A DNA stretch of 64,000 nt from Carya illinoinensis (taxonomy: Eukaryota; Streptophyta; Magnoliopsida; Fagales; Juglandaceae): the NCBI RefSeq assembly GCF_018687715.1, contig NC_056755.1, positions 14,524,001 to 14,588,000 of the forward strand. Direction: 5' to 3'. Under the pieces are notes generated by a model, which saw nothing but the letters and a program-made list of their open reading frames with translations, searched no databases and was not told where the DNA came from. How positions within the stretch are numbered: the first letter of the stretch is position 1; each line of letters begins with the position of its first letter. Position numbers and translations under genes: made by a program. This document shows, one piece after another, positions 1-11,080 of this stretch.

Positions 1-652
1 ACAATTTTTCAAATCTCCAGCCACACTTGTTGGGTCACGAGCGGCTCCAATTTTTTTAACTATCTACAGTTTCTACTAACACATCGTTTTCTTCAGTCCA
101 TTTACTTGTTGCGGATCTTTTTTAATGATGCCAAAAGGGAGAGAAGTTTAAGATTAGAACATTAACATTATTTGAATTGCTAAACTTGTTATATATGCTT
201 AGAATTATATTTATATTTTTGCTTGAAAAACTAATGCATATTCTCAGAGAGAGCTTAAGTATTAATACATGTTTCAGATTTTACCAAATATTTGTTATCA
301 TAAAAAAGGGGGAGATTGTTGAATCCCCTTTTTTCAACAACATCAGATGATTTTTCAAATCTCCAGCCACACTTATCGGGTCACGAGTGGTTCCAATTTT
401 TCAACTATCTATAGTTTCTACTAACACACAGTTTTCTTCAGTCCATTTATTGGCTGCGGATTCTTTTTAATGATGCCAAAATGGAGAGAAGTTTAAGACA
501 AGAATATTAACATTATTTATATTTCTAAACTTGTTATATATGCTTAGAATTATATTTATATTTTTGCTTGAAAAACTAACGCACATTCTCAGGGGGAGCT
601 TAGTATTAATACATGTTTCAGATTTTACCAAATATTTGTCATCATCAAAAAG
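1..652 (+). repeat. Tandem duplication in the 3' region of a SIRE-like copia element
   Basis: About 300 bases starting near 6 (motif TTTTCAAATCTCCAGCC) are repeated from 352, an offset of about 346 bp. Each copy ends in an A-rich then purine-rich stretch (about 302-317 and 645-660), which looks like a polypurine tract before an LTR. This fits the non-coding stretch between pol and the 3' LTR of SIRE/Maximus-type copia elements. No coding sequence is seen. Confidence 0.6.
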
Positions 653-660
653 GGAGAGAT

Positions 661-2055
661 TTTAAACCCAAAGTTTCAAGTTTCATGTAATTATATATCT
701 ACACATTGATTTTGATGATAACAAATGAATTCAAAGAATAAAGGAGTTTCAATCTCAAGTTGTTTACACAATAGAGTCAATCACATCAAGGAGCCAATCA
801 TAAACAATAAGAGAATAAGTTCACATTAAAGCTCATAGAGTAATATTGTAAATCTCTTAAAAATTTGAAATTAGGATTATCACTCAAAATTAATATTTTA
901 TAATAAAGCATTAAAATACATTTTTCACATGTGCATGAATATTTTGAAAGTTAAATTTAAAAATTTTGAAAGATAATTGATTGTCATCTTTCACATGTAC
1001 ATGATATGATTAAAGGTTTGAATTTTGAAAATATTAAAGATGATTGATTATCATCTTTTACATATGTATGCTTTATTTGAATATTTTCAAAAGTGATTGA
1101 TGTTCTTTTGACTTATACAAAAGGTATATGATTTTGTTTGAAAATTTTGGAAATAGTAAAAATGATTGATTATCATGTTTCATATGTGCATACTTTATTT
1201 GAATATTTTCAAAAGTAATTGATGTTTTTTTAACTTATGCAAAAGGCAAATGATTTTGTTTGAAAAATTTGAAAAGTAAAGTGTACTCCTTTTGTCATAT
1301 GTGAAAAGTAAAAAGATTAGATTTGAAAATTTTGAAAAGTGAATGATGTTGTTTTCGATAAATGAAAAAGAAACTTTTATTTGAATTTTTTGAAAAGTGA
1401 ATGATGTTGTCTTTGACATGTGAATCTTTTTAAATTTGAATATGAAGTCTCATATGCATATAAATAGATCATTTGAGAACTTCATATTTACAATAATAAG
1501 AGTATAGAACATTTATTTAAAACTTTCATTCTCTTTTATATAAGCATTAAGCCTTAATCCTTATTCATTTTGAGAGAGATATAGTTTACGTAGTATTGTT
1601 CTTATTTCATTTATTGAGGATTGTTTTCTGATAACTTACCCACTATCAGCTTTTGTATCAATAAAATTGTGTGTATAACCCTTGTGCATGTAGAAAGTGT
1701 GCTAAATAGGGAATAGTTAAATCACCACATGTATGGTGATTGTAAGTTTAGTGGATATTCTACACGGATCCTTTGTAGCGGTGTTGTTCAAAGGTGTAAT
1801 AAGTTTCTATCTCCACCTGAAAGAGGTTGAATAGTGAATTTGAGGATCCTCATGAGGTAACTTAAGGCCAGGACATAAGTAGTGGGGCCGGACCTCGTTA
1901 ACATACTGAGTTTTCTTCTTTGTTATCCTTACTCTTTATATTTATTGTTTTTTCGTATTTTATTTATATTTTATATTTTGTATTTAATTTATAATTATTA
2001 ATTTTTTAAATATAACCAAATTTGCCCCCCTCTTGTGTTAGTCATCTGGGCAACA
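661..2055 (+). mobile_element. LTR of a SIRE/Maximus-like Ty1/copia element
   Basis: The segment follows a polypurine-like tract and ends GGGCAACA immediately before a primer binding site, which is the normal order LTR, PBS, gag. Its length of about 1.4 kb suits SIRE-type LTRs. It contains a TATA box near 1459 and degenerate internal tandem repeats of about 115-120 bp between 1075 and 1430. The expected 5' TG is degraded, so the left edge is approximate. No second LTR of this copy is in the window. Confidence 0.65.
1459..1467 (+). promoter_or_regulatory. TATA box in the SIRE-like LTR
   Basis: TATAAATAG lies inside the LTR about 590 bp before its 3' end. The position and sequence fit the U3 promoter of plant copia LTRs. 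Activity is inferred only. Confidence 0.5.
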
Positions 2056-2057
2056 AT

Positions 2058-2069
2058 TGATATCAGAGC
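2058..2069 (+). other. Primer binding site, initiator-tRNA-Met type (degenerate)
   Basis: TGATATCAGAGC differs by one base from TGGTATCAGAGC, the copia PBS complementary to the initiator methionine tRNA. It starts two bases after the LTR terminal CA. Confidence 0.75.
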
Positions 2070-2122
2070 AAAGGCTCTGTTATAAGATTAACTATCTTTT
2101 GAGTTAAGATCTTATTACTAAC

Positions 2123-2229
2123 ATTGCATCTTCATTTGGTGAAGGTCAATCTAGTAGTCGGCCTCCACTCTTTTGTGTAGACAATTACTCATTTTGGAAA
2201 GTTTGAATGAGAATATTCTTGGCAATTGT
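2123..2229 (+). pseudogene. SIRE-like copia gag, N-terminal remnant
   Basis: Reading from 2123 (ATT where ATG is expected) gives a peptide containing SSRPPLF, NYSFWK and MRIFLA, the hallmark start of SIRE-type copia gag. A TGA interrupts the frame near 2205, and homology stops at about 2222, where the CT/TG satellite array begins. The rest of the element is absent downstream. This is a broken, non-functional piece. Confidence 0.7.
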
Positions 2230-2286
2230 TTCTTATTAGGTTTTGTTAGAACTTGAAACCCTCCTTTCTAAAACGACTCTCCTTTT

Positions 2287-2404
<118 letters not shown>

Positions 2405-2667
2405 ATGTCTCCATCTCAGCTTCTCCATGACCTCAAGATCTTAGAGTTTAGCCGTCAGTTGCTGTCGCTCTTTCTTCCTCACTCCGTCGACCTTGATCTC
2501 TTTGCCCCAGGTATGTTTATGTCTCCCTCCTAGAGTTTGGTTTTCAATGATTATGATTTTGGATAATTCTTTAACTTATCAGTTGGTTTTAAGAGCATGT
2601 TTTAGGGGTATGTGTGTTATGTGTGTGCGCTCACGCATGTGTGTGCTCTCTACAACTACTGTCTCTT

Positions 2668-2670
<3 letters not shown>

Positions 2671-2725
<55 letters not shown>
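2671..2725. repeat. (CT)n microsatellite
   Basis: Uninterrupted CT run between modules 1 and 2 of array unit 1. Confidence 0.95.
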
Positions 2726-2728
<3 letters not shown>

Positions 2729-3289
2729 GTCTTAGTCTCAATTCCTTCGTCGACCTCAATATCTAAGAGCCCTATCATTAGTCACTGTCGATCTCTCTTC
2801 CTTTCTCCATTGACCTTGACCTACTTGCCCCAGGTATGTCTCTGTCTTTCTCTTAGAGTTTGGTTTTGAATGATTATGATTTTGGATACTTCTTTAACTT
2901 ATCAGTTAGATTTAAGAGCTTGTTTTGGTGGTATGAGTGCTCATGCGTGTATGTGCTCTCTGCAGCGACTGTTTTTCTTTTCACTCACTCACTCAGTTGC
3001 TCCATTGACCTCAATATCTTAGAGCCCTGCTGTCAATCTCTGTCGCTCTCTCTTCCTCTCTCCATCGACCTTGTCCTCCTTGCCCGGTATGTCTCTGTCT
3101 CCCTCGTAGAGTTTGATTTTGATTGATTATGATTTTGGATACTTCTTTAGCTTTCGTTTGGATTTTAAGTGCTTGTTTTGGAGGTATTTTTGGCGATGTT
3201 TTGGTGGTGGTTTGGTCTGTCATGGAGGCTATAATGTTGGTGTCGAAGCTAGGGCTAGAAAGATGGTCGTGGGGGCCAATCCTAATGCA

Positions 3290-4090
3290 TACAGTATGTA
3301 TGTGTGTGCTATGCATGTATTATGATTATTGCATGCATGTATGGGTGTGTATGTGAGTGCATGTGTGTGTTGACAAGCGTGTGTAAGTACGCATGAGGTT
3401 TTTGTGTGAGGGCGCAAGTAGGTGCGTTTATTTGTGCATGCGCATGGGTGTGTGTGTGTGGTGTTCATGTATGTGTGTGTCTATGCATGCAAGTTTGTGT
3501 GTGTTATTGTATGTGCGTGTGTGTATGTGCATGCATGTTTGTGTGTGTGTGTGTATGTGTGCGCATGTGTGGGTATGTGCATCTGTGTGTGCTTGTACTT
3601 ATGTTTGTGTTTGTATTTGTGTTTGTGTTTTGGGTGTGTGTGTATGTGCATGTATATTTGTATGTGTGCGCATGTGTGGTTGTGTGCATGTATGTGTGTG
3701 TGTATGAGTGTGTATGTGTTTGCATGTGGGTTTGTGTGTTTGTGTTTTGGGGGTGTGTGAGTGTGTGGTGTGAGTGTATGTGTGTCTTGGGGATCTGTTT
3801 ATGTCTTAGTATGGGTAGGGGTATGGGTGGGTAGGTGGGGGGAGTGTGCGTGTGTGTGCTTTTGATTTTGTCATTTTATATGGATGTGCACGTTTTGTGT
3901 GTGTATGTGTGTTTAGTAGCTGTGTCATTATGCCTATGGGCAATTGTGAGTCTGCGTGGCATTGCGAGCGTGGGTGTGTTTGTGTGAGTGCGAGTGTGTG
4001 TATGTGAGTGTGTGTGTGGGAGAGAGAGAGAGTGAGAGAGAGAGAGGGAGAGATCGTGTGTGTGCGTGTGGGGGTGACTGCACGTGTGAG
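3290..4090. repeat. TG-rich cryptic microsatellite block 1
   Basis: Imperfect TG/CATG/TTTG repeats with very few A or C bases on the + strand, ending in a GA-rich run. It lies in array unit 1. The alternating purine-pyrimidine pattern could adopt Z-DNA; this is inference. Confidence 0.9.
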
Positions 4091-4725
4091 TGCGCATATG
4101 GTTGGTAGAGAAACATGCTTAACAAGTAGTTGGGGGTGGGGCTCGAGCTAGGCCCTAGCATGCTAGGAATTTGCCCGTCCGCTTGGCTTTGCCTATATGT
4201 ACATATATATTTAGAAAAAGCAAATTTCTGTAATCAAATGACATGATTTTTGCAACAATAGACGAGTTACTCCCCAAAACAATGTTGTTTTATCTTATTA
4301 TTTATTTTTTAAAATGAAACAATTTCATTTTGTGGAGACTCCCATTCCTAGTCTCCCCAAAAATGCAATTGTTTCTTATTAGGTATCGTTTAAAAACTTG
4401 AAACCCTCTTCTCCAGAATGACTCTCCCTTTTCGCTCTCTCTGTTTCATGTCTTAGTCTTAGTTCCTCCATCAACCTCAATATCTTAGAGTGTCACCATC
4501 TTTCGTTGTCACTCTTTCCTCCTCTTGTTGTCAACCTTGACCTCCTTGCTCCAGGTATGTCTTTGTCTCCCTCCTAGAGTTTGATTTTGAATGATTATAA
4601 TTTTGGACACTTCTTTATCTTATTAGTTGGTTTTAAAAGCTTGTTTTGGCTGTATTTGTGTGTGCTCACGCATGTATGGGCTCTCCGCAACTACTATCTC
4701 TCTATTCACTCTCGCAATCTTTTTT

Positions 4726-4726
<1 letters not shown>

Positions 4727-4768
<42 letters not shown>
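4727..4768. repeat. (CT)n microsatellite
   Basis: Uninterrupted CT run between the two modules of array unit 2. Confidence 0.95.
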
Positions 4769-4770
<2 letters not shown>

Positions 4771-5072
4771 GATGACTTAGTCTCAGTTCCACCATCGACC
4801 TCAATATCTCAGAGCCCCACCGTAAGTCGCTGTCACTCTCTTTCTCCCTCTTCATTAACCTTGACCTCCTAGCCATAGGTATGTTTTTGTCTCTCTCGTA
4901 GAGTTTTATTTTGAATGATTATGATTTTTTATACTTCTTTAGCTTATTAGTTGGATTTAAAAGCTTGTTTTGACCGTATTTTGGTGGTGGTTTGGTATGT
5001 CGGAGAGGCTGAATTATTGCTGTCGAAGTTTGGGCGAGAAGGATGGCCGCAACAGCCAATCAACCCTACAGC

Positions 5073-5507
5073 ATAATGTGTGTATGTGTGTGGGCTCATG
5101 TGTGGGTGTGTGCATGAGTTTGTGCTTGTGGTTGTGGTTGTGTTTGTGTTTTGGGTGTGTGTTTTGTTTTGGGTGTGTGTATGTGCATGTATGTTTGTAT
5201 GTGTGTGTGTGTGTGTATGAGTGTGCATGTGCGCATGTGTGTTTGTGTTTTGGGGTGTGTGAGTGTGTGGTGTTAGTGTGTATATGTGTGTTGGGTATCT
5301 GTGTATGTCTTCGTATGGGTAGGGGGATGGTTGGGTAGGTGAGAGGGAGTGTGCATGTGTGTGCCGCGTGTGTTGGGTGTGTGTGTTTGGGTTCATCATT
5401 TTATATAGGCGTGCATGTTTTGGTAGGTGTGTCATTATTGTTGTAGGCATGTGTGAATGTCCGTGTGCGTGTGGGTAGGCGTGTTTGTGTGAGTGCGAGT
5501 GTGTGCA

Positions 5508-5553
<46 letters not shown>

Positions 5554-5600
5554 TGTGTGTGTGTGTGCATGTGTGGGTGAGTGCATGTGTGGTTGCGCAT
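5073..5600. repeat. TG-rich cryptic microsatellite block 2
   Basis: Homologous to block 1 and shorter. It contains a (GA)n run near 5519-5549. Confidence 0.9.
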
Positions 5601-6213
5601 ATGGCTGGATGAGAAACATGCTTAACTGGAAGCTGGGGAAGGGGCTCTAGCTAGGCTTTAGCATGCTAGGGATTTGCCCCGTTCGATTGTCCTTGCCTAT
5701 ATATTACATATATATTTAGAAAAAATAAAATTTCTTTGATAAAGGGCGTGGTTTTGGTCATAATATACGAGTTACTCCCCAAAACAAGGTCGTTTTATCT
5801 TAGTATTTATTTATTTTTTTAAAATGAAAAAATTTCATCGTGTGGAGACTCCAACCTAGTCTCCCCAAAAAGGCTATCGTTTCTGATTAGGTACTGTTCA
5901 AAACCTAAACCCCTCCTCTCCACAGCGACTCTCTCTTTTCACTTTCTCTTTCTTTCATGTCTTAGTCTCTCAAAGCCCTGTCGTCAGTCGCAATTGGTCT
6001 ATCCTCCTCTTTTCGTCAACCTTGACCTCCTTGCCCAGGTATGTCTCTGTCTCCTTCCGAAAGTTTGGTTTTGAGTGATTATGACTTTGGATACTTTTTT
6101 ACCTTATTAGTTGGATTTAAGAGCTTAGTTTGGTGGTATATGTGTGCTCATGCATGTATTTTCCCTCCACAGTGGCTATCTCTCTTTTCACTCGCTCACT
6201 CTCTCTGTCTCTC

Positions 6214-6216
<3 letters not shown>

Positions 6217-6271
<55 letters not shown>
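6217..6271. repeat. (CT)n microsatellite
   Basis: Uninterrupted CT run between the two modules of array unit 3. Confidence 0.95.
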
Positions 6272-6274
<3 letters not shown>

Positions 6275-6317
6275 GTCTTAGTCTCAGTTCCTCCGTCGAC
6301 CTCAATATCTAAGAGCC

Positions 6318-6910
6318 CTGCATGTGTGTATGTGCATGCTTGTTTGTGTGTGTGTGTGTGTGCATGTTTTTCTGTGTGTGCATGGGTGGGTGTGTCCATG
6401 TTTGTGCTTGTGTGTGGTGTGGGAGTGGTTGTTTGTATTTCTATTTTGGGTGTGTGTGTGTTGGGGGGGGGGGGGTGTGGGTGTATGTTCATGCATGTTT
6501 GTGTGTGTGTATGTGTGGGTTTGTGCATGTATGTGTGTTTGTGTAGGTGTGTGTGTGTGTGCTAGTGTGGGTGTGTGCATTTGTGTTTTGGGTGTGTGTG
6601 TGTGTGGGGTGAGTGTATGTGTTTGGAATTTGTGTCTTGGTGTGCGTGTGTATGGGGGGGGGGGGTGTGCGCATGCTTTTGGGTTTGTCATTTTATGTGG
6701 GTGTGCGTCTTTTGTGTTCATGTGTTTGGTGGATGTTTCATTGTGCTTGTGGACGTGTATGTGTGAGTGTGTGTGTTAGTGATTATGTGTATTCGCATGT
6801 GGGTGTATATGTGTGAGTGTGGGTGTGTGTGTGTATGTGTGTGAGAGAGAGCACGTGTGGGTGTGTTTGCATGTGTTTGGGTGAGTGCACGTGTGAGTGC
6901 GCATATAGCT
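6318..6910. repeat. TG-rich cryptic microsatellite block 3
   Basis: Homologous block in unit 3. It contains G homopolymers at 6463-6475 and 6654-6665. Confidence 0.9.
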
Positions 6911-7213
6911 AGAAGAGAAACATGCTTAACAGGTAGTTGGGGGTAGGGCTCTAGCTGGGTCCTAGCATGCCAATTGTCCCGTCCACTCAGCCTTGCCTAT
7001 ATATACATATATATTTAGAATAAATAAATAAATTTCTTTAATAAAATGATGTGATTTTCGCAACAATAGACAAGTTACTTCCCAAAACAATGTCGTTTTA
7101 TCTTAATATTTATTCTTTAAACTGAGACGATTTCTTTTTGTGGAGACTCATGTTTCTTATTAGGTATTGTTTAAAACTTGAAACCCTCATCTCCAGAACG
7201 ACTCTCCTTTTCG

Positions 7214-7214
<1 letters not shown>

Positions 7215-7301
<87 letters not shown>
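7215..7301. repeat. (CT)n microsatellite
   Basis: Uninterrupted CT run at the start of array unit 4, in the same position as the long run of unit 1. Confidence 0.95.
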
Positions 7302-7305
<4 letters not shown>

Positions 7306-7558
7306 TCTTAGTCTTAGTTCCTCCATCAACCTCAATATCTAAGAACCCTGCCGTTAGTCCCTGTTGGTCTCTCTTCCTCTATCCGTTGACCTTGACTTAC
7401 TTGCCCTAGGTATGTCTTTATCTTCATCCTAGAGTTTAGTTTTGAATGATTACAATTTTGGATACTTCTTTAGCTTATCAGTTAGATTTAAGAGTTTGTT
7501 TTGGCGATTTGTTTGTGCTCACAGGTGTATGTGCTCTCAGTAGCGACTGTCTTTCTTT

Positions 7559-7561
<3 letters not shown>

Positions 7562-7609
<48 letters not shown>
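7562..7609. repeat. (CT)n microsatellite
   Basis: Uninterrupted CT run between the two modules of array unit 4. Confidence 0.95.
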
Positions 7610-7612
<3 letters not shown>

Positions 7613-7804
7613 GTCTCAGTCTCAATTCCTCCATCAACCTCAATTTCATAGAGCCCTGCCGTTAGTAGCTGTCACTTTCTCTTTCTTTCTCCGTCAACCT
7701 TGACCTCATAGCCTTAAGTATGTCTTTGTCTCACTTGTATAGTTTGATTTTGAATGATTATGATTTTGGATACTTCTTTAGCTTATAGTTGGATTTAAGT
7801 GCTT

Positions 7805-8178
7805 GTGTGTGCTCATGTGTGTATCTACATGCGTGCATGTGCATGCATGTGTGTGTGTGTGTGATTGAGTCCACATGCATGTTGGTGTGTTTGAGTGCAT
7901 GTGTTGGTGTGTGTGAGTATGCATGTGGTTGTGTGAGTATGCAAGTGGGTGTGTTTGTGCATGTGCATGTGGGTGCCTACATGTGCGGGTGTGTGTGAGT
8001 GCATGTATGTGTGTGCGTGTGAGTGCATGCGTGTGTGTGCTTGGGAGTGCACACCATGCATTTTTTTGTCTATGAGTAGTTGCGTGTGTGTGTATTTGTG
8101 TATGTGATTGTATGTGTGGGCATATATGTGTAAATGCGCTTGTCGATAAGTGTGTGTGAGTGAGAGTGTGGGTGTTTG
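7805..8178. repeat. TG-rich cryptic microsatellite block 4
   Basis: Last block of the array, rich in CATG and TGTG. Its right edge is abrupt. Confidence 0.88.
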
Positions 8179-8180
8179 TG

Positions 8181-8205
8181 TTGGGGACCTCGGTCTAGTC
8201 CCCAA
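8181..8205. other. Perfect 8-bp inverted repeat at the array edge
   Basis: TTGGGGAC at 8181-8188 pairs with GTCCCCAA at 8198-8205 across a 9-base loop. It sits exactly where the TG array stops and the next sequence begins with TG, so it may be the terminus of an unidentified element. Confidence 0.6.
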
Positions 8206-9550
8206 ACATTAGGGGTCCACGGGTCTTGGTTCGCCTTATGATGATCGAATGTTCCTCGTCGTCTTGCTTGGTCTTGGCTAGGATATAATAATGAAGGGTT
8301 CCTAGGTTAATGAAGGTATGGTGTTTAGTGATAGATTTGATTATCATAATGAGTTCGGGTGATCTAAGTGGTGAGTTTGTGTGTGTGATGCAATGTGAAA
8401 CAACTTGATAGTTGCCCTTGATGTTGGTGCCACTTGGATGATGCTTAGGGTTGGTATGGTGAAGTGTAGCTAGGGTTTTGAGTGGTGGCTGAAGGGGATT
8501 ACGAAATTGAGAAGTGATGTATTAGGGTTGGAGTCTAGGATGGGTTGCCAGGGTTTGAAAGGTGTTTTAAAGAGTCTAGGATTACTCCTTGACTTTAGGG
8601 ATTGGCTAAGTTAAGATGATGAATGTAGGATTTGGATATAGTAAGAGGATGAAGTTGGATGGTGTTTGAATGAGTCTAGGGTTGTTCCTAGAGTTTAGGA
8701 ATTTGGAGATGATAGGATTTGAATATGGCAAGCGGATGAGGATCTTTGATAGGGTTTGAAAAGATGGAGATGATTGAGGGCGAATTCCTAAGTTGTAGGA
8801 ATCTATCAAGGAAAGATAGGGTTTCAGTTTTGGCAAGTGGAGAGGGTCTTGGTCGACTTGAGTAATTCTAAGAATTGAATGAGTTTAGGGATTGACTTTT
8901 CTTAAATGTTGGGATTGGAATTTGAGTTTGAATTTGGGAAAGTGGTTGGCCGAAGATGGAGATAAAGGTATAGGATGGAATTTGGAAGATGAGATAGGGA
9001 TTCCTAAAATGTTGGAATTACCTTGTGGGAATCTAGGTGGTTTCGGCTAGGGTTTATGAGAACAGATGAAAGGTGGCTAGGGTTGTGGAAAATGGAAGGA
9101 GGGCGCTTTGGGAAGTGTTGACCGAATATGGACTATGGGAAACAAGGTGGTAGGCGTGTGATGTTTGCAAAATAGATTAAAGTTAGAGAAATGATGAACA
9201 CGATGGAAGGATACGAAGAACATGCATGAACAATATGAACACAAAGGATAACAACTCAACAAGGGAAGATGAAGACTTTCTTTTTGGTATTTGTAGATAT
9301 TTTGAGCAATCAAGAATAAGAATAATAAGGCTTAGGATATGTTTGATATGCAAGAAAATGCAAGAAAGAATATGAACAACTAGAAAATATGAGAACATAA
9401 AATTATTTTTGGATTTTTCAATAGAGAATGGAAATATGCAAAAGATTGATAAATAGATGATATGAAAATTGAATGGAAAATAAACAAGAACAAAGATAGG
9501 TAATTGAATGAACAGAGGAAAATACACATAAGATTGATAAATAATTCACC
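8206..9550. other. No gene seen; C-poor, degenerate repetitive sequence
   Basis: The + strand is rich in G, A and T and very poor in C. Phrases such as GGATTTGGATATAGTAAGAGG, GAGTCTAGGGTTGTTCCTAG and AGGGTTTGAAA recur imperfectly. No protein similarity is recognised on either strand. It could be the internal or LTR part of an uncharacterised retroelement. Confidence 0.5.
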
Positions 9551-9845
9551 ACCGATTCACGAATTGCATGGTGATGAAAAAGATAAATGAATCACCACCT
9601 ATTTACGAATTGCAAAGTGATGATCTTCTCCTTGGTATCCACGAATTGCACCTAAAAGAGCCTAAGTGCAAAAGCACAGAGAGTGTTCACAAGAACACAC
9701 CGAACCATTCCACAAAAGAAAATATGCCAAATGATCAAAGATATAAAATGAAATGCCTAAGGATCCTATTTATAAAGCACACAAGTTGGAAACTCCCAAA
9801 AGGCCCCTAGAAAAATAAATTAAATAAATAAATTAATTAATTAAA
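9551..9845 (-). promoter_or_regulatory. Possible minus-strand promoter region, three ACGAATTGCA repeats
   Basis: On the minus strand TATAAATAGG occurs at 9766-9775, the usual plant TATA context. Downstream of it on that strand lie three copies of an ACGAATTGCA-containing phrase (about 9557, 9605 and 9640). This would suit an LTR promoter reading leftwards. No element termini were confirmed. Confidence 0.3.
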
Positions 9846-10640
9846 AGCAATAACATAGTGATGGATGGCCCATGGAGGCTCATGGTGTGCATGACATGGT
9901 GCTATGTATTGCTTGATGGTTGGTAAGGTTTGGGCTGTGCATGGCTTACTGTTGGGCGTGGCATGGTGCCAGGCATAGCTTTGTTGGATGGCATGGCTGC
10001 ATGGCATGGCATGGTGCCATTCGTTGGTCTGGTGGTGGGCATGACATGGTGCTATGCATGGCTTGCTGATGGTAGCATGGCATGGTGCCAAGCCTAAGCC
10101 TGATGGTGGGCATAGGGTGGTGCCGTGCTGCTACTGTGGGGCCCAGTCAGGTGGCTTGGGTTTTGGTCCTACATCATCCTGGCTGGTGGCTTGGGTGATG
10201 AGCATGTATGGCCAAAGCTGATGATTTGAGCACTAGGGTTGCAAGGCACGGGCTAGAGCCATACGTTGGACGGCATGCCATTGGCCTTGCCTGTAAGGTA
10301 CGGGCTGGAGCCGCGCACTAGATGGTGTGAGCATGCCATGGCAGAGGGCCATAGCATGCTAGCAATGCTGTTAAGTGCGTGCCATGGCGGGGGCCATGAC
10401 ATGATGGTGGTGCTGTTATGGGCGCGCCATGTGTGGAGTCATGGCATGCCTGTGGGCTTGCTAATGGGCTCCTGGGCATGCTGATGGTGGTGGACATGCT
10501 AATGGTGGTGGGCATGCTGGTGGCCCATGGGACTGTCAAGGCATGTCAGTGACAGTGTCAAAGCAAGCCCGTGGGGCTGTCAGGGCATGCCAACAACAGT
10601 GTCAATGGGCTATAAGGGCTGAGCCATGGCTTAGTCAAAT
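9846..10640. repeat. Degenerate CATGG-rich minisatellite
   Basis: Short words (GGCATGGTGC, GGGCATGC, GATGGTGG) recur in varying order and spacing throughout. G+C content is visibly above both neighbours. Short open frames here are by-products of the repeat. No gene is recognised. Confidence 0.6.
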
Positions 10641-10874
10641 GGAAAGATGCGAGCCATCTTCCAATTGACTAGTGCCATTCCTTCAATCTCCCTAGGGTTT
10701 GCACTAGATCCCTAGAAAAGTCCTCCAAAGCTAGGCTCGACTCCATAAGTGGCTCAATCTCGGTTGGCCATGCATGTCTAGGACCTTGTCCTAGGGCGAT
10801 TTTTGTTGGGGTCTTGATAGTTTGTTTGTGGGCGCTTTGATGACTTGCAAAATTTCGTATTGCAGATTTTACAA
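10641..10874. other. No recognisable feature
   Basis: Unique-looking sequence between two repeats. No convincing reading frame or RNA gene is seen. Confidence 0.4.
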
Positions 10875-11080
10875 GATCGCTCGAGCGGAGGCTTTTGGCC
10901 GCTCGAGCGAATTCAGACAGATTCAAACGCTCGACTTCCGCTCAACAGTGTGCTCGAGCAGGTTGCAGGAAAACAAAGATCGCTCGAGCGGAGGCTTTTG
11001 GCCGCTCGAGCGAAATCAGGCAGAGTTGAACGCTCGATAGGATGCTCAAGCGAAATCAGGCAGAGCCGAACGTAAAATAC
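10875..11080. repeat. 103-bp tandem repeat carrying a perfect palindromic hairpin
   Basis: Two copies (10875 and 10978) contain TCGCTCGAGCGG, a 10-base loop, then CCGCTCGAGCGA. The two 12-base arms are exact reverse complements, and each arm contains the palindrome CGCTCGAGCG. Both copies continue into AAATCAGGCAGA/AATTCAGACAGA-like text, with a further partial copy after 11040. Unusually high CpG density for this A+T-rich window. Confidence 0.85.

Larger units (their letters stand above)
4365..5872 (+). repeat. Array unit 2 (about 1.51 kb, two modules)
   Basis: Modules start near 4447 and 4769, with GTATGT blocks near 4554 and 4878. The TG-rich block runs from about 5073 to 5600 and ends in a GA run that resembles unit 1. 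The spacer follows to 5872. Confidence 0.75.
5873..7148 (+). repeat. Array unit 3 (about 1.28 kb, two modules)
   Basis: Modules start near 5956 and 6272. The second lacks its GTATGT block and passes straight into the TG-rich block at about 6318, so a deletion has removed part of it. Two pure G runs lie inside the TG block. The spacer runs from about 6925 to 7148. Confidence 0.7.
7149..8178 (+). repeat. Array unit 4 (truncated, two modules, no spacer)
   Basis: Modules start near 7302 and 7610, with GTATGT-like blocks at 7408 and 7716. The TG-rich block starts near 7805 and ends at 8178, where unrelated sequence begins with TGTTGGGGACC. The spacer of the other units is missing. Confidence 0.7.

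Noticed and set aside
3393..3834. 142-codon Cys/Val-rich frame and its His/Thr-rich antisense frames
   Set aside because: Product of TG repeats, open in several frames at once, with no domain or promoter context.
4947..5600. 217-codon minus-strand His/Thr-rich frame
   Set aside because: Antisense of TG block 2 of the satellite; low complexity only.
6041..6779. Plus-strand frames of 174 and 151 codons
   Set aside because: They run through CT and TG repeats of array unit 3 and have no recognisable protein content.
8179..10835. LTR element from TGTTGGGG at 8179 with TSD GTTTG near 10823
   Set aside because: The GTTTG word recurs, but no terminal CA precedes it, so the pairing is probably chance.
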